Assembly: GCA_037447655.1 (NCBI GenBank)
Contig: JBBHKE010003369.1
Coordinates: 1 to 64,000, forward strand
Source of the DNA: Zygnema cylindricum
Taxonomy: Eukaryota; Streptophyta; Zygnematophyceae; Zygnematales; Zygnemataceae
Reading direction: 5' to 3'
DNA: 64,000 nt
Shown: piece by piece, positions 11,126-21,882 of the stretch
Position numbering within the stretch: the first letter of the stretch is position 1
Layout: each line of letters begins with the position of its first letter
The notes under the pieces: generated by a model
Seen by the model: only the letters and a program-made list of their open reading frames with translations
Told to the model about the DNA's origin: nothing
Database searches by the model: none
Made by a program: the position numbers and the translations under genes

Positions 11126-11863
11126 CTATTGTGAATGGTGATGGAATTCGTTTTGTGTGTTTTGGTGCATTATTGGTTGAGATCTAGTTTTTGGTGATTC
11201 GGTTGGAGGTTTTTTCCTTTTTTGCTTTTGTCTTGAGATAAGTCCTACAAAGAATACATTGTAGACCAGTGAGCCAACGCAGGTGAGAGGTTGTTTACTG
11301 GCCTTGCATAATGGAAGACCCGACCACATAATGGAAGACCCTACCAAACCTTGCCTGTAAACCCTCCAATAAGACGTCTCCTTACGTTTACTTGGACCGT
11401 TTCTCCATATATTTATTGGGACAACATAATGGAATAGAGTCATAGGGGTTTCATTTATACGGGTTTTGACATTTTTACGAAATGCTTTCCTTTTTTTATT
11501 TTTTGAACTTTTTGTAAAATTCATGCTCATATACTCTTTCGTGGCGGATAACGTGCCGTCGAAAGGGTGCCAAGAAACACAAGGAAGGGCCCCGGCCTCG
11601 AATGGTCGTCTCGCGTCCCGCAAGAAACCCACCAATGTAATGCTTCCTATATAATGATAATGCCCATCGGCTGACCCATCCCTCCCAACAGGAATGGCGA
11701 TGGAAGGCCTGGGGATAGGAATAGGATGAGTGCATAGAAGGCGAAAAAGATCTCCCTCCTTTACTTTCCCATTGCCGGGAAAGGGGTTTTCTGGTGAATC
11801 GGGTCGGTGGCCCCAATTTTGCTTATTCCACAGAAGTCTATAGCATTCGCTCCTCAAACCCAA
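11126..11863 (-). CDS. Unidentified open frame, doubtful
   Basis: 245 codons open on the minus strand, but the first codon is TTG and no ATG opens the N-terminal half. The N-terminal part is Pro/Gly-rich (HPIPIPRPSIAIPVGRDG) and the C-terminal part very basic. I recognise no family. The strand opposite 11798-11863 is also open. The DNA at about 11550-11900 is more GC-rich than its surroundings, so organelle-derived or horizontally acquired DNA is possible. Confidence 0.2.
   Translation of the reverse strand: MGLRSECYRLLWNKQNWGHRPDSPENPFPGNGKVKEGDLFRLLCTHPIPIPRPSIAIPVGRDGSADGHYHYIGSITLVGFLRDARRPFEAGALPCVSWHPFDGTLSATKEYMSMNFTKSSKNKKRKAFRKNVKTRINETPMTLFHYVVPINIWRNGPSKRKETSYWRVYRQGLVGSSIMWSGLPLCKASKQPLTCVGSLVYNVFFVGLISRQKQKRKKPPTESPKTRSQPIMHQNTQNEFHHHSQ
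11285..11400 (+). repeat. Diverged direct repeat with a short internal tandem duplication
   Basis: It matches 10551-10640 with moderate identity. It contains an extra in-line copy of a ~26-bp word (ATAATGGAAGACCC twice, near 11310 and 11330) that the first copy lacks. Confidence 0.5.
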
Positions 11864-12385
11864 TCGCTTCGATGCCGTGAATTGCAGGTTTTACCCCGAG
11901 AAGTCCCCGCCAAAGCAAAAGAGACCAAAAGTGAAGACACAAATGCACTACCTCGTGGACATATAAAAATAAATAGGAATGGCTATTTGAGATTTAACAA
12001 TATCACCTTGACCACAGAAATAAAATATAAGATGGAAGATATAAAAGATGGCAAAGCAAGCTTAACATGGCCCGGCAATTTACGATGACAATGGGAGAAA
12101 GGCGAAATCTCTCCTGATGGCACTGTAAATAGGTATGGTACTCCTTCAACCCTCGGTGTCCGCAGCTCAGAACCGACTAGACTCTTCTCAGTTTCAAGCA
12201 GCGAAAAATTCAAAAATCACCCAAAGGGCATAGTGCCAATCAGCAGCCCGAACTATGATTCCCAAAATGGACAAATCCAAAACAGAGATGGCAATAGAGT
12301 CAAACAACACAAAGATTCTCCAAAAGAAGGTTTGTTGGAATTTCTCAGGGATTGCGAAGAGTACAAAAGTTGTGTTGTACGATGA
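11798..12385 (+). pseudogene. Unidentified open frame with one in-frame TGA
   Basis: One frame stays open from 11798 to the TGA at 12383-12385 except for a TGA at 12086-12088. Before the break it reads ITLTTEIKYKMEDIKDGKAS; after it GEISPDGTVNRYGTPST and, later, DSPKEGLLEFLRDCEEYKSC. The composition looks coding: balanced, hydrophilic, low complexity absent. There is no clear ATG start, so it may be an exon, a pair of exons or a decayed gene. No family is recognised. Confidence 0.35.
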
Positions 12386-12635
12386 CCTAGTTTGCACGTA
12401 TATGGTACGCAAACAAAGATTTCTGATCGGTGTGAAAATCATTGACGATTTTTAATACTCGATCTTTACAGACATGTTACCATTAAATTTCAAACACGTA
12501 GATTATAGACTCCGCGCATTAGAACATCGTCCAAAATGTAGCATCCTGTAATGTTGGTCGTATAACTACTCAATTTTTTAATGGAACTTCACCCTTATAT
12601 GAACTCACATCTTCCGAAATTGTCTAAGGGTCGTC

Positions 12636-13160
12636 GTCCATCAGGCGTTTCCAAGTATCGTATGGCCAAGTATCGTATGGACACTTTTACTGGCACTAAT
12701 ATTTCTATTACTTATCCATCAGGTTGTGCCAGCAAAGCACCTATTGCCTACGTGCTTCATTTCGATTGGAAACACAAATGTTTTTGTTCAGACGGCCGAG
12801 AATATTAATAGATTTTAAAAGCACAAAACCTGAACGGTGTAGACAAGATTCTCCAAACTTTTGGGCGAAAATGTTGACCGTCTGATTTTGAGTTTTAGAA
12901 GCAAATGCTCATTTTTTCCTGTATCTGGACAATCTCCTCAATTGTCCCAGTAGGAGACTTGCCACACACTGCACGTGTCTATTGGTACACTTGAAAACTA
13001 AAGATATAATCCACGGCGGACGAGCGATTATAACCGAAAATTTGACAAAGGCCATGCGCCTCGTACAGGGTGTATTCAAATCGATCGGAAGCGACGAAAA
13101 AAAAATTGCCGGAGGATCTCTAACTTGCGTTTCAGGAAAGGTGCTTCCTTTTCTTCGCAA
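12636..13160 (+). repeat. Duplicated segment, copy 1 (parts a and b)
   Basis: Part a (12636-12830) matches 16560-16760 in the same orientation (CCATCAGGCGTTT, ACTTATCCATCAGG, GCCAGCAA). Part b (12835-13160) matches 17165-16850 on the opposite strand (CTTTTGGGCGA, CGATTTTGAGTT, TTGCCACACACTG). One block was thus duplicated and half of it inverted. No transposon ends were identified. Confidence 0.7.
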
Positions 13161-13535
13161 TATTCTCTAGGAGGCCGTTAAAAAAAAAGCAGCGAAGGCT
13201 AGCTAAACTTATGTGGGACATGCTCCGCGTACCGGAAACAGTTTAAAAGCCAATATTAGCGAGCAGGCGGCACCTAATATAGAAATCAAAAGTTCACATG
13301 GTTATCTGTGCACGTCACACACCGTTCAGAGGATGACCCTGTTAACTCCTCTAACAGGTCTATGTCCTTTTTTACTCGTAAACGAAGATTTTGAGTTTTA
13401 GTCTGCCAGTTGTAAAAGCGGGTTTTCAAACCTCTTAGAACAGATGTGGCAAGTCCAAAACACGAAAATTTTAGATAATTATAAGAGCCGGCAGACTTGT
13501 TTTTGTAAACACAAAGGTTAGCTTTACTTCGTGCA
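13161..13535. other. Unassigned DNA up to the assembly gap
   Basis: Nothing recognisable beyond a word shared with the duplicated segment (ATTTTGAGTTTTAG near 13390 and 12885). It ends at the N run. Confidence 0.4.
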
Positions 13536-13545
13536 NNNNNNNNNN
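13536..13545. other. Assembly gap (10 N)
   Basis: Ten Ns, a conventional placeholder of unknown true size. The missing 5' exons of the GDSL gene may lie in it. Confidence 0.98.
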
Positions 13546-13754
13546 TTTTTTAGCTAGAGTCTGTATATTAACCTAATTATAGGAGTTATAAGAGTATATT
13601 TTACTTCCTAAAATACTAAACTCAACATACGCTCTCCCTTTCCCCCTCCCTCTCTCGTTGTTTGTTGATATTGGTAAGATGTGCCGCTCAATTCTTCAGG
13701 TTTAGGGTTCATCCAAACACAGTATTTAACATTTTGGACCCGCCGGGAGCGATG

Positions 13755-13832
13755 TTTGGACTTGTGGCGCAGTGTTAGCCCGCTGAAGCTTCTACTTAGA
13801 GGTTTTTGGTTCGAACCCTAGACGGTGCGCTG
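13755..13832 (+). repeat. tRNA-derived SINE head (putative)
   Basis: Contains an A-box-like TGGCGCAGTGTTAGC at ~13766-13780 and a perfect B box GGTTCGAACCC at ~13807-13817, with about 30 bases between them. The acceptor and T stems do not pair, so it is not a working tRNA gene; a pol III-promoted SINE or tRNA pseudogene fits better. Neither a tail nor a target duplication was found. Confidence 0.45.
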
Positions 13833-14694
13833 TACAAATCTAGACACTGTCTAGAAATACACGTATACACACATGGGATATATACTTTTGTATGTGTATG
13901 TTATCGTAAGCCTAATGGTTGTCATCCGCATACAACTCAAATCATAAAATCCTTCATTTTATATGAGAATATTGAGGATATTAATCCAATTATATGTCTG
14001 AGATCGATTTTTTGCGATATACATCGCATATCGATGCAGATTGCCAAAAGGATGTGCTACTTGTTGAAAAATGAAATTTATCACGTTAAATTCTTAGACG
14101 CTATCATTAATTTATGTTCTCAAAATTGTTTTAATTCGAGATTGTTTTTTATCAAGAACTTTCAATTATGTTACTAAGCTAGACATAGTAGCACTTTTTA
14201 TGTCGAACTTGAATGGTTGACCTTCATTCATTTTGCTTCCTCTATCTGTACGGATATGGAATCAAGCCAAAGAAACTAAGGATGCCTCCAAGAAACGACA
14301 AAAATATGGAGCCCTGTGGGTTACCGTTGACGACCGTTGCAGGCCGGACTCACGACGTTGAAAATGTAGAAGCTAGTAGTTAACATTAGAAAAAAATTCA
14401 CATGGAAAATTGAAGATTGAAATTCAACATTGGAATTCGATATTTAAAATTTACATTGCAAGGGGACAGTCGACACTAAGCAGAGTACTGAAAATAAAAC
14501 CAAGAACACTAAATACTGAAGCTGCAACGTCGAATGTGACCCTTGAACAATAAACATTGACCTATTGACACTCCAAATTGAACATTTAACTATGGAACAT
14601 TGTGGATAAAACGAAGTTAGGTTTCACGTTAAACACAATTTTTGCGCTGAAAAAACTGAGCATTGTTCGTCGCATATTGTGTTTTTTTTTTCAG
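13833..14694. other. Unassigned DNA upstream of the GDSL exons
   Basis: AT-rich, with no GDSL block I motif in any frame. The last bases (14691-14694) form a 3' splice site after a pyrimidine tract. Confidence 0.4.
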
Positions 14695-15679
14695 CAACTT
14701 TACGACAATGGAGCTCGAAAATTTGCAGTCGCCGGACTTCCCCCTCTTGGCTGTCTTCCGGCTGTTCTCGGAGCAAAAAATGTTTCTGAGGAGAATCCTT
14801 CTTGTTCAACTATAGTTAATAGTGTGGCTTTATTGCATAATTCGGCTCTCGATGTGACTATTTCCACATTCGTGGAGCGTTCGCAGGGAGTCAGCGCAGT
14901 TATTATAAACTTGCAAGCTTTCCTGTCCAATATCGCTCGTAACCCGGAAGATTTCGGTAAGACCTAACACCAAAAGCTTACAGCTTTAACACAACAACTT
15001 TAACATGTCGACATTATATTAGCATTTTAGTGGCATTTGCTTTTGTTTTCTCCTTTCTGAAACTCTACACTGCCCAACGCTATTAGGGGAAAACACATTT
15101 CAGGCAGCAAAACGTCCTTTTAAATTTATTTTTTGACCGTTGATTGTTTTTTTAATGGATTCGTTGTAAGGCACGACCGCCACTTTTCGATTGCTTCTCT
15201 CAAAAGAAAAATCCATCGGTTAAAAAATAATTTTAATTACGTTTTGCTGCCCGAAAAGAGTTTAACTTTTGTACCGATAGGCGTTTGTAATTGAACCCTT
15301 AAGGTCAAACGGTGGACAATGTTGCTTACCTGCTTGTACTTCCAATCAATTGCAGTGTTCAATAGTGAGTTTCATCCGTTATTTTTCTTTTTATTATGTT
15401 TTTCTTTTTTTTTGGCCTTTGACACTTGTCTCTTTTTAACATCATTGTTTGACAGGATTTGATGTTTTTTTTCGAGCATGTTGTGGCGGAGGTCGTTTTA
15501 ACGGTCAAATTCAGTGTGGTAGAAATAACACCTCGGATTGTCGCAACCACAATAGTCATGCTTTTTGGGATGCGTTCCATCCGTCGGAAAAAATAAATTA
15601 TCTTTTGGCGAAGGAAGTTTTCAGCGGCGACATGACATTTGTCACACCGTACAACATATCCACATTAGCAAGTCTCTAA
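14695..15679 (+). pseudogene. GDSL esterase/lipase, last two exons only
   Basis: Exon A 14695-14956 is preceded by a T-rich tract and CAG and followed by GTAAGA. It encodes LYDNGARKFAVAGLPPLGCL, a hallmark of plant GDSL lipases. Exon B 15456-15679 follows ACAG and encodes FRACCGGGRFNG and FWDAFHPSE, which holds the catalytic Asp and His, then stops at TAA 15677-15679. The junction splits a Gly codon (phase 1) and restores GFDVFF. Blocks with the catalytic Ser, Gly and Asn should lie upstream but are not seen, so the gene is truncated, or its 5' exons lie in the N gap. Family members are normally secreted, ~350-residue hydrolases of plant lipids and cell-wall esters; here only ~162 residues are visible. 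Confidence 0.85.
15098..15256. mobile_element. Foldback MITE in the GDSL intron
   Basis: A ~159-bp element with terminal inverted repeats: TTTCAGGCAGCAAAACG on the left, CGTTTTGCTGCCCGAAA on the right (one mismatch). Complementarity continues inward through T-rich and TTAAATT/TTTTAAT blocks and GACCG/CGGTT. No target duplication is obvious, so the superfamily cannot be set. Confidence 0.7.
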
Positions 15680-15783
15680 AATTACAACCGGATTTTGTGT
15701 TGTTTAGTTTATAAGTCCACTTAGTCGATTTTTTTAGGAAACGATATGATCTTCTTTAATTGGAAGAGTATTTAGTAGAACCT

Positions 15784-15843
15784 CCATTGGTTCTTATCTT
15801 AAGAAGCCTCGGCCATTAGTTCTTATCTTAAGAAAGCTTGGGC
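15784..15843 (+). repeat. Two-copy 30-bp tandem repeat
   Basis: CCATTGGTTCTTATCTTAAG is followed 30 bp later by CCATTAGTTCTTATCTTAAG, just downstream of the GDSL stop. Confidence 0.7.
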
Positions 15844-16559
15844 CGTTCGGGACGGAACATTTTTAGGAGTTCCCAACAACAACAAAAAGTCAAAATCAAA
15901 CACTAGCGTATAAAATTAGGATTACAATTCTTTTATATGCTCATAATCCACGGAAATAAGTGATAGATTGTCGCATTGAAAATCCGCTGCATATGTTTAG
16001 TAGCTTGCTAAACAAAGCACGACAAATTTAATAAGACAAATTAAATATTTTTTCCCTGTTTAGGCGACAATTTTTTTATGACTTTTAGATGTTTTTTTTT
16101 TGGTTGGGCGTATTGCCAGTCATTGTACTCGTCGCAAAAAATCTTGCATTCGCACAAAGGCTTAGAATAATGTATGTTTGAATGTAAAATTCTTATCCCT
16201 CGGTCCATAATAACTACGATATGTCAATTTGATAATCTCAATTTTTGTCGTTAGAATACGGAAACAGGCACGTTTATCAAGTTATTTCTGTGTTTTTTTG
16301 TGTTGTATATTTGAGGGTTTTTGTGTCTTGTTTATTAGTACTTGTACAGGGTGAGGAAATATGTGTTACAAATAGTACATTACTATACCATTTACATGTG
16401 TATTTATGGTTTTGTGTTTCTCGACATGTGGTTTCACGACCTCATGGAACGTACTATAATCATCCGACATCAACATTTATTGCACCAAAAAATCGGGCAT
16501 TCTATCGTGAATAGCTATCAACGCGAAGGAATAATTAGTAAAACTTATAACTACTAATC
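15844..16559. other. Unassigned AT-rich DNA
   Basis: Short overlapping frames near 16245-16557 have no recognisable motif and look like chance. Nothing else is visible. Confidence 0.4.
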
Positions 16560-17165
16560 CTCCATCAGGCGTTTTCAGTAGTAGAACGGACATGGTTACT
16601 TGCAATAATATTTTCATCACTTATCCATTAGGTCGTGCCAGCAAGGCACATATCGCCTGCGTGCATTATTGCGATTGAAACCACCTAGGTTCCTGTTCAG
16701 ACTGTCGGGAATATTAAAATATTTTAAAAGCACAAAATCTAAACGACATATTTGTACTGTAGGACAAAATTTAAGATTTGCAAAAACGTATTAAATTTTA
16801 ACGTTTATACGTGCTTATTTTATCAATATACGAATTGTGCTATTATGTTTTAAATGCAAAGACCTTTCCGCGAAGGAAAAGAAGCGTCAAGGAATATCCT
16901 CCGCCAAAGATTTTCCTATTGTTTTCGGTGGATTTGAATCATTGTACCAAGGCACATGGCATTTGCCAATTGTTAGGCTGTTATCGCTAATCCGACGTGG
17001 ATTATATCTTGTGTTTCCAAGTGTACCTATAGATACGTCCAGTGTGTGGCAAGTGTCCTCTTAGAGAAGAGTTAAGAGGAGCGTTTGCTTTGAGAACTCA
17101 AAATCGGACGATCGAATTTGTCGCCCAAAAGCTTAGAGAATCTTATCAAACCTGTAGCAAACAAG
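16560..17165. repeat. Duplicated segment, copy 2 (part b inverted)
   Basis: 16560-16760 matches 12636-12830 directly. 16850-17165 matches the reverse complement of 12835-13160. Identity is moderate, with small indels. Confidence 0.7.
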
Positions 17166-17830
17166 TTTTGTAAAATAAATAAAAAAAACCAATATGACTT
17201 TGTACGGGAAGGTACGTTTTCCAATAAACAACCTCACTTTTCGCCTCATGGAGCCTCACCTTAAGTTTTATTTTACACTAACACCTTAAGTTCTATTTTA
17301 CACTAACAGACCTATTTACTACCTAGCTAATCGACCTACTCTGTACTTAGCTACAAACAACCCTAGTTTGTCCCCATAACTAATAATCTACCCTGGACAC
17401 TCCTAAAACAAATGTAGATTGAACGAAGCGTACGCTAGTGGAAACATTCCACCGACCACAGGAATGTTTCATGAGTCATCTCCGTACACTTCGTACAACT
17501 CAAGCGGTTCTCTTTGTGCTCCACTAAGGGTGTGTGCCCATGTGTTCAAGCAAGTGTTTTTCTCGTCGTTTTCACAGAAAATGGGACTTGCAACGAGAAT
17601 ATCTTACGCCGTACGAAAAATGGGCAAGAACCAAAGTACATTTTGCGTCATCTTGGAACTTGGATGGTACGTCAAATTGGCGTTATTACCATCGCGACCC
17701 ATTTCAACGTCACACCAACTCATCTTCACCTTCACACTTCTACTGGAATCAAATCGCAACCTGATTGAAATTAAAATAATACCCTATTGACGAATAGCAA
17801 AACGGTATTGCATGCGTGAAACGTATATTT
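17166..17830. other. Unassigned DNA
   Basis: Three overlapping open frames (17419-17790) occur in the same direction, with no family recognised; mutual overlap argues against coding. A short direct repeat (CACCTTAAGTT...TTTTACACTAACA) lies at about 17260-17310. Confidence 0.35.
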
Positions 17831-17950
17831 AATTGATAATAATAATACTAATAATATTAATAATAATATTTAATAATAACACTAATAATAATAATACTAC
17901 CAATAGTGATAACACTAATAATAATAATACTACCAATAGTGATAATCATA
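17831..17950 (+). repeat. TAA-rich microsatellite with a ~38-bp internal duplication
   Basis: Runs of AATAATAAT with the word CTACCAATAGTGATAA appearing twice, about 38 bp apart. Confidence 0.85.
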
Positions 17951-17959
17951 ATCTATGTG

Positions 17960-18201
17960 TGTGTTAACAATATAACTTGTTCGTTAATATTTTTGTTGTT
18001 GACGCAAATACAAATTTGTGCCACAAGCATAGTTTAAGGTTTTTTTTTACTGTTTTTATGAGAGTAATAATAAACGTTTTTCCTTACAAGAAATTATTGT
18101 TAGCGCAAACACAAATTTGAGTTATAAATATGGTTGAGAGTATATTTTAACAATTTTTGTGAGCCCTAACAATATAAAGTGTTTGTTACCACTCATGTTG
18201 T
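17960..18201 (+). repeat. ~100-bp satellite, left block
   Basis: Start of an array whose units contain GCGCAAACACAAATTTG, a variant of GTTACAAACATGGTT, a T-rich stretch with TTTGTGAGCG, and AACAATAAACGTTGTT. It is split at 18201/19351 by a solo LTR; target bases GTTGT and GATGT differ by one change. Confidence 0.8.
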
Positions 18202-19350
18202 TGAAACTCTGAGACCTCTATTGAGACCTCCATTGGTCCTTAGAGTAGGCACCTCACAAGAAGCTTATCTAGATAGTGCCGACTCCAAGTTGATATAAAC
18301 CCAATGATCGACACCTTGACAATCAGAACCCCAATAAAGTTTCACCCCTGTGAAATAAGACTTTCTGTGTGCTCAGTTCCATCACAAAATGCAAAGTTAG
18401 AATATGAGTTTTGGATAACATTCCCCACTTTGAATTTCCCTTAGAAATACCGCCACCCTGTCAGGCAACGACTCTAACCGACTACACCCTTGTGTAGCTT
18501 GGACTCCCATGAGTCCGCAACAAAAAGAATCACTGAAAATGGTCACATGAGTTAATAGTTATGGCTGGCCAAAGTTTGCCTTTTATACAAGATGCTCTAT
18601 GGGTGAGGCGGCTACCTACCAGAAATATTCTAAGTCCTAAAGCCCTTCTCTAAGCCTCCTAGTACTTAGGTACGGAAAAATCACAAGACAGTACCGTAGA
18701 AGAAAGTACAGGTGCCAGAGTACTTTCTGTACGGTCTATGTACGACATCGCCATAATGCGACATTTATCACATCCGGATTTGTTGTCTTCCGCTCCGCAG
18801 ATTTCGTAAACCCGTATGATGTTGCCACGTGTCATCTGGAGTGGCGGCATCTGCAAACCGTCAAATTGTCCTTTCTGCAAAGCCGACGCTAACCACGGTT
18901 TTCTAATTGAATCGACTTTTAATACGGACCGTGGAAACAAATGTCCGTAGTATTTGTTTGTCCGGTACTTGAAGTACAACTGTTTCTATGCCCTATAAAT
19001 CGTAATCCAGTTAAATGGAAAACCCTACGAGTAACTATATAAAATATCTATCAAACCCTATGCATCGTAGCATTGGTCCTAGACTTAACGGAAAAAGCTA
19101 TCGGCTACGGGTGGATTGACCGAAGGTACGTACCAGGATCAAATCCTATGTCCGTCAAATACCATTTTGGTAAACCTATCATTATCTACTCCTGTCTCTT
19201 TGGAGAGCTCAAGCAACCATGACTCTTGCTCCCTATTTAGCCATCAGTGACTACAACAAGTGTGGGGGCTTCGAGATGGGAGTCAGAGGCAGACTGCCTC
19301 TGCTTTTTTTCTATCCTAATACAGACCTAAAAAATACTCAAATATTAACA
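18202..19350 (-). mobile_element. Solo LTR, family A, in the satellite
   Basis: 1,149 bp, from TGAAACTCTGAGACC to AAATATTAACA, with a near-perfect 5-bp duplication (GTTGT at 18197-18201, GATGT at 19351-19355). No internal region flanks it. A small duplication of GAGACCTC/CATTG occurs at its left end. The T-arm-like hairpin is at 19131-19159. Confidence 0.88.
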
Positions 19351-19798
19351 GATGTTACCGCAAACACAACGTTGTGTTACAAACATGGTTCGGAGTTTAT
19401 TTTACATCATTTTCTGAGAGCAAACAATAAACGTTGTTTGTTACCAACATGTTTGTTAGCGCAAACCCAAATTTGTGTTAAAAACATGATTAAGGTCTTT
19501 TATATCTCTCTTTGTGTGCGTTAACAAAAAAATTTGTTCGTTAATATTTTTGTTGTTAACGCAAATACAAATTTGCGCCGCAAACATAGTTTAGGGATTC
19601 TATTAACTTTTTTTGTGAGCGTATTAATAAACGTTGTTCCTTACAAGAAATTATTGTTAGCGCAAAACACAAATTTGAGTTATAAACGTGGTTAAGAGTT
19701 TATTTTAACAATTTTTGTGAGCGCTAACAATTTAAAGTGTTTGTTACCACTATTGTTGTTACGAAAACACAAAGTTGTGTTACAAACATGGTTCGAAG
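19351..19798 (+). repeat. ~100-bp satellite, middle block
   Basis: Four complete units and part of a fifth, each ~100 bp. Adjacent units differ, but unit n resembles unit n+4, suggesting a ~400-bp higher-order period. It is cut at 19798 by element D1. Confidence 0.82.
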
Positions 19799-20884
19799 TG
19801 TTGAAATATGGTATTTTATAGTCTATCTTCTTAGTTAGCATTTGAGCATCCTACAGTTCTCATACTTGTCGCAGTCACTAAGAACTCACAGCCAGGAAAA
19901 CAAATGAGAAGACAGGCAGAAGAGAAACTTCCTGCAAAAGATAGATTGCTAGGATAGCATTTGATCCTTTGACCTCCTGAAGACAGCCGTACGGAGTAGC
20001 AGTAAGCTTTAGGTGGTAGATCTTAATGTAACAAAACACACCAAGTATTTGTTAAATATATAAATAATAATGCGGCGCCAAATTCCATTTAACGGCTTAC
20101 GGAACGAAACAAAACATGAAAACGTGTGGTACCACACGAAATACAGTACCGCACAAAATGAACGAAACAACATTTGATTTAAACGGACGAAGTTAAATGT
20201 TGTTTCGCGATCGAGGGTTGGCGAAGAATATCGGAATTTCAACGGTCAACACGGAACGATGACCTGTGAATTTCAACAGTCAACATTTTTCGGCGCGCTG
20301 TCAGATTGAACGACTGACATTAATCGTCAGAATAAGAAAAGACGGCACGCGTGAGTGCCGGCATACCGGAATTGTTTTTTGGCAGTGTTTCGCCAAAGTG
20401 GAGGGGATATGACATGTGTCACCGTCCTATAGGATACCCGCGAAGAATATGACCGAATGACGATGACCTATATGCCACGTGGCATACCGAGAGTGGTGCC
20501 AAATATTTCCGTACATAAAGTACCCCGGCTACCGTACTTTGTATATACATTATTTAATGTATGATGGTTTTTGATTAGTCTAGAGAAACTGTGAGTAGGT
20601 TCTTAGAACTTAGACAATTTTTAAGAAAGCCCTCTCTGCTAGAGGCCATCTGTATAAATTTGTTGTCTTTGAACAACCATAACTTAATGCTCAGGTGAGC
20701 AAATTCAGTAATTCTTTTTGCTGCAGGCTTCGGGGAGTCCACGCTACACATGGGTGTAATTGGTCAAAGTTTTTGTGTGCCTAGGTGGCACTTATTCATT
20801 GTCAAAATCAAAATTGCAAATATTATCCTAGAGGCTTAATACAAGCTAGACATTCTGTGTACCAATGGAGGTTACATAATTAAA
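19799..20884 (+). repeat. 5' LTR of D1
   Basis: Starts TGTTGAAATATGG and ends in a remnant of the gag start (ATGGAGGTTACA). The same segment at the end of the 3' LTR reads ATGGGGGTCTCAAAATTACA. Confidence 0.9.
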
Positions 20885-21880
20885 GGTTATAGGCCCACCC
20901 TCTAGGGTGCCTATTTTCAATGGAACAGGGTTCATTTGTTGGGAAACCATGATGAGGGGGTCATTGTTTGAAAAACAACTATGGGGCATTCGGAGTGGCC
21001 GTGTGCGTCGGCCATCCGTAAAATTGGGAGTTTCACCAGGGTTTGGATGATCTCAGTTCACAGAAGGATCTGCGAGGGCAGAGGTGATAGAGGATGTTGT
21101 AGAAAGCATCGTGTCGGACACATGAAAGGAGAAAGGGAAGGAGAAAATCTCATCGATGGCTACTAGATCCGTTCCGGTAGCAGATGTTCAGAAAACCAAG
21201 GCAAATGATAGTGAAATCTAGGATTTCAACAATACCGTAGGAACTCATTCTATTCTCGGGCCTCTCACTCAAGCAATGGCTACACCTCATCTACATGTGG
21301 ACAGGGCAGACGAGTTATAGAAGGTTGTTGTCAATATTTACAAGAGCGGTACGATTCAAAAGCAAAAGTTGGGAGATAAAAACATACAGCATATGTGTAC
21401 AAAGGGGGGAAGATGTTAGACTATTGTAATTACTTGGCCCGGTTATTTATGGAGTTGGAGTGTGCAAGAAAAAGGGAGACAAAGAAAGAGAAGGTGAAAA
21501 CTTTGTTAATGAAACTCCTAGATGATTATGAAAACATTGTCAATAATGTTCAGGACTTGCTTCATCATCGATGGAGCTGGAACTCTGTTGTAGGGATGAT
21601 TTTGGTTCGGGAAAGCACAATTGAGATTTAGAGAGGAGGAAAGAGTGTTCAAGCATTAGCTGGTGGAACTAATTGGGGGAATAAGGATTATAAGAAACCT
21701 TATGGAAACTTTGGTGGAGGAGGAAGAGGAAACCATGACGGATCTGGATCAAGGCCTTCGAAAGGGCTTTGTCACTTTTGTAACAAGCCAGGACATTACA
21801 TGTCGCAGTGTACTAAACTGACAAAGATGAGATTGAAAGAGGATCAGTCGGAAAACCAGCCGCAAGGAAAAAAAAGGCAT
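20864..21880 (+). pseudogene. gag of D1
   Basis: Decayed gag in shifting frames: VIGPPSRVPIFNGTG at the start, YKGGKMLDYCNYLARLFMEL and LMKLLDDYENIVNNVQDL at 21395-21631, a Gly-rich stretch, then the zinc knuckle CHFCNKPGHYMSQC near 21771-21812. Stops occur within the first 150 codons and after the central block. Same gag family as elements A and D2. Confidence 0.82.
20886..20899 (+). promoter_or_regulatory. Primer-binding site of D1, half-tRNA type
   Basis: GTTATAGGCCCACC, one change from the element A site; it lies just after the LTR and is read by gag as VIGPP. Confidence 0.7.
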
Positions 21881-21882
21881 TT

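Noticed and set aside
13755-13832. Functional tRNA gene
   Set aside because: A and B boxes are good but acceptor and T stems do not pair.
17419-17790. Three overlapping open frames as a gene
   Set aside because: All three frames are open over the same 250 bp with no motif; more likely a chance lack of stops.
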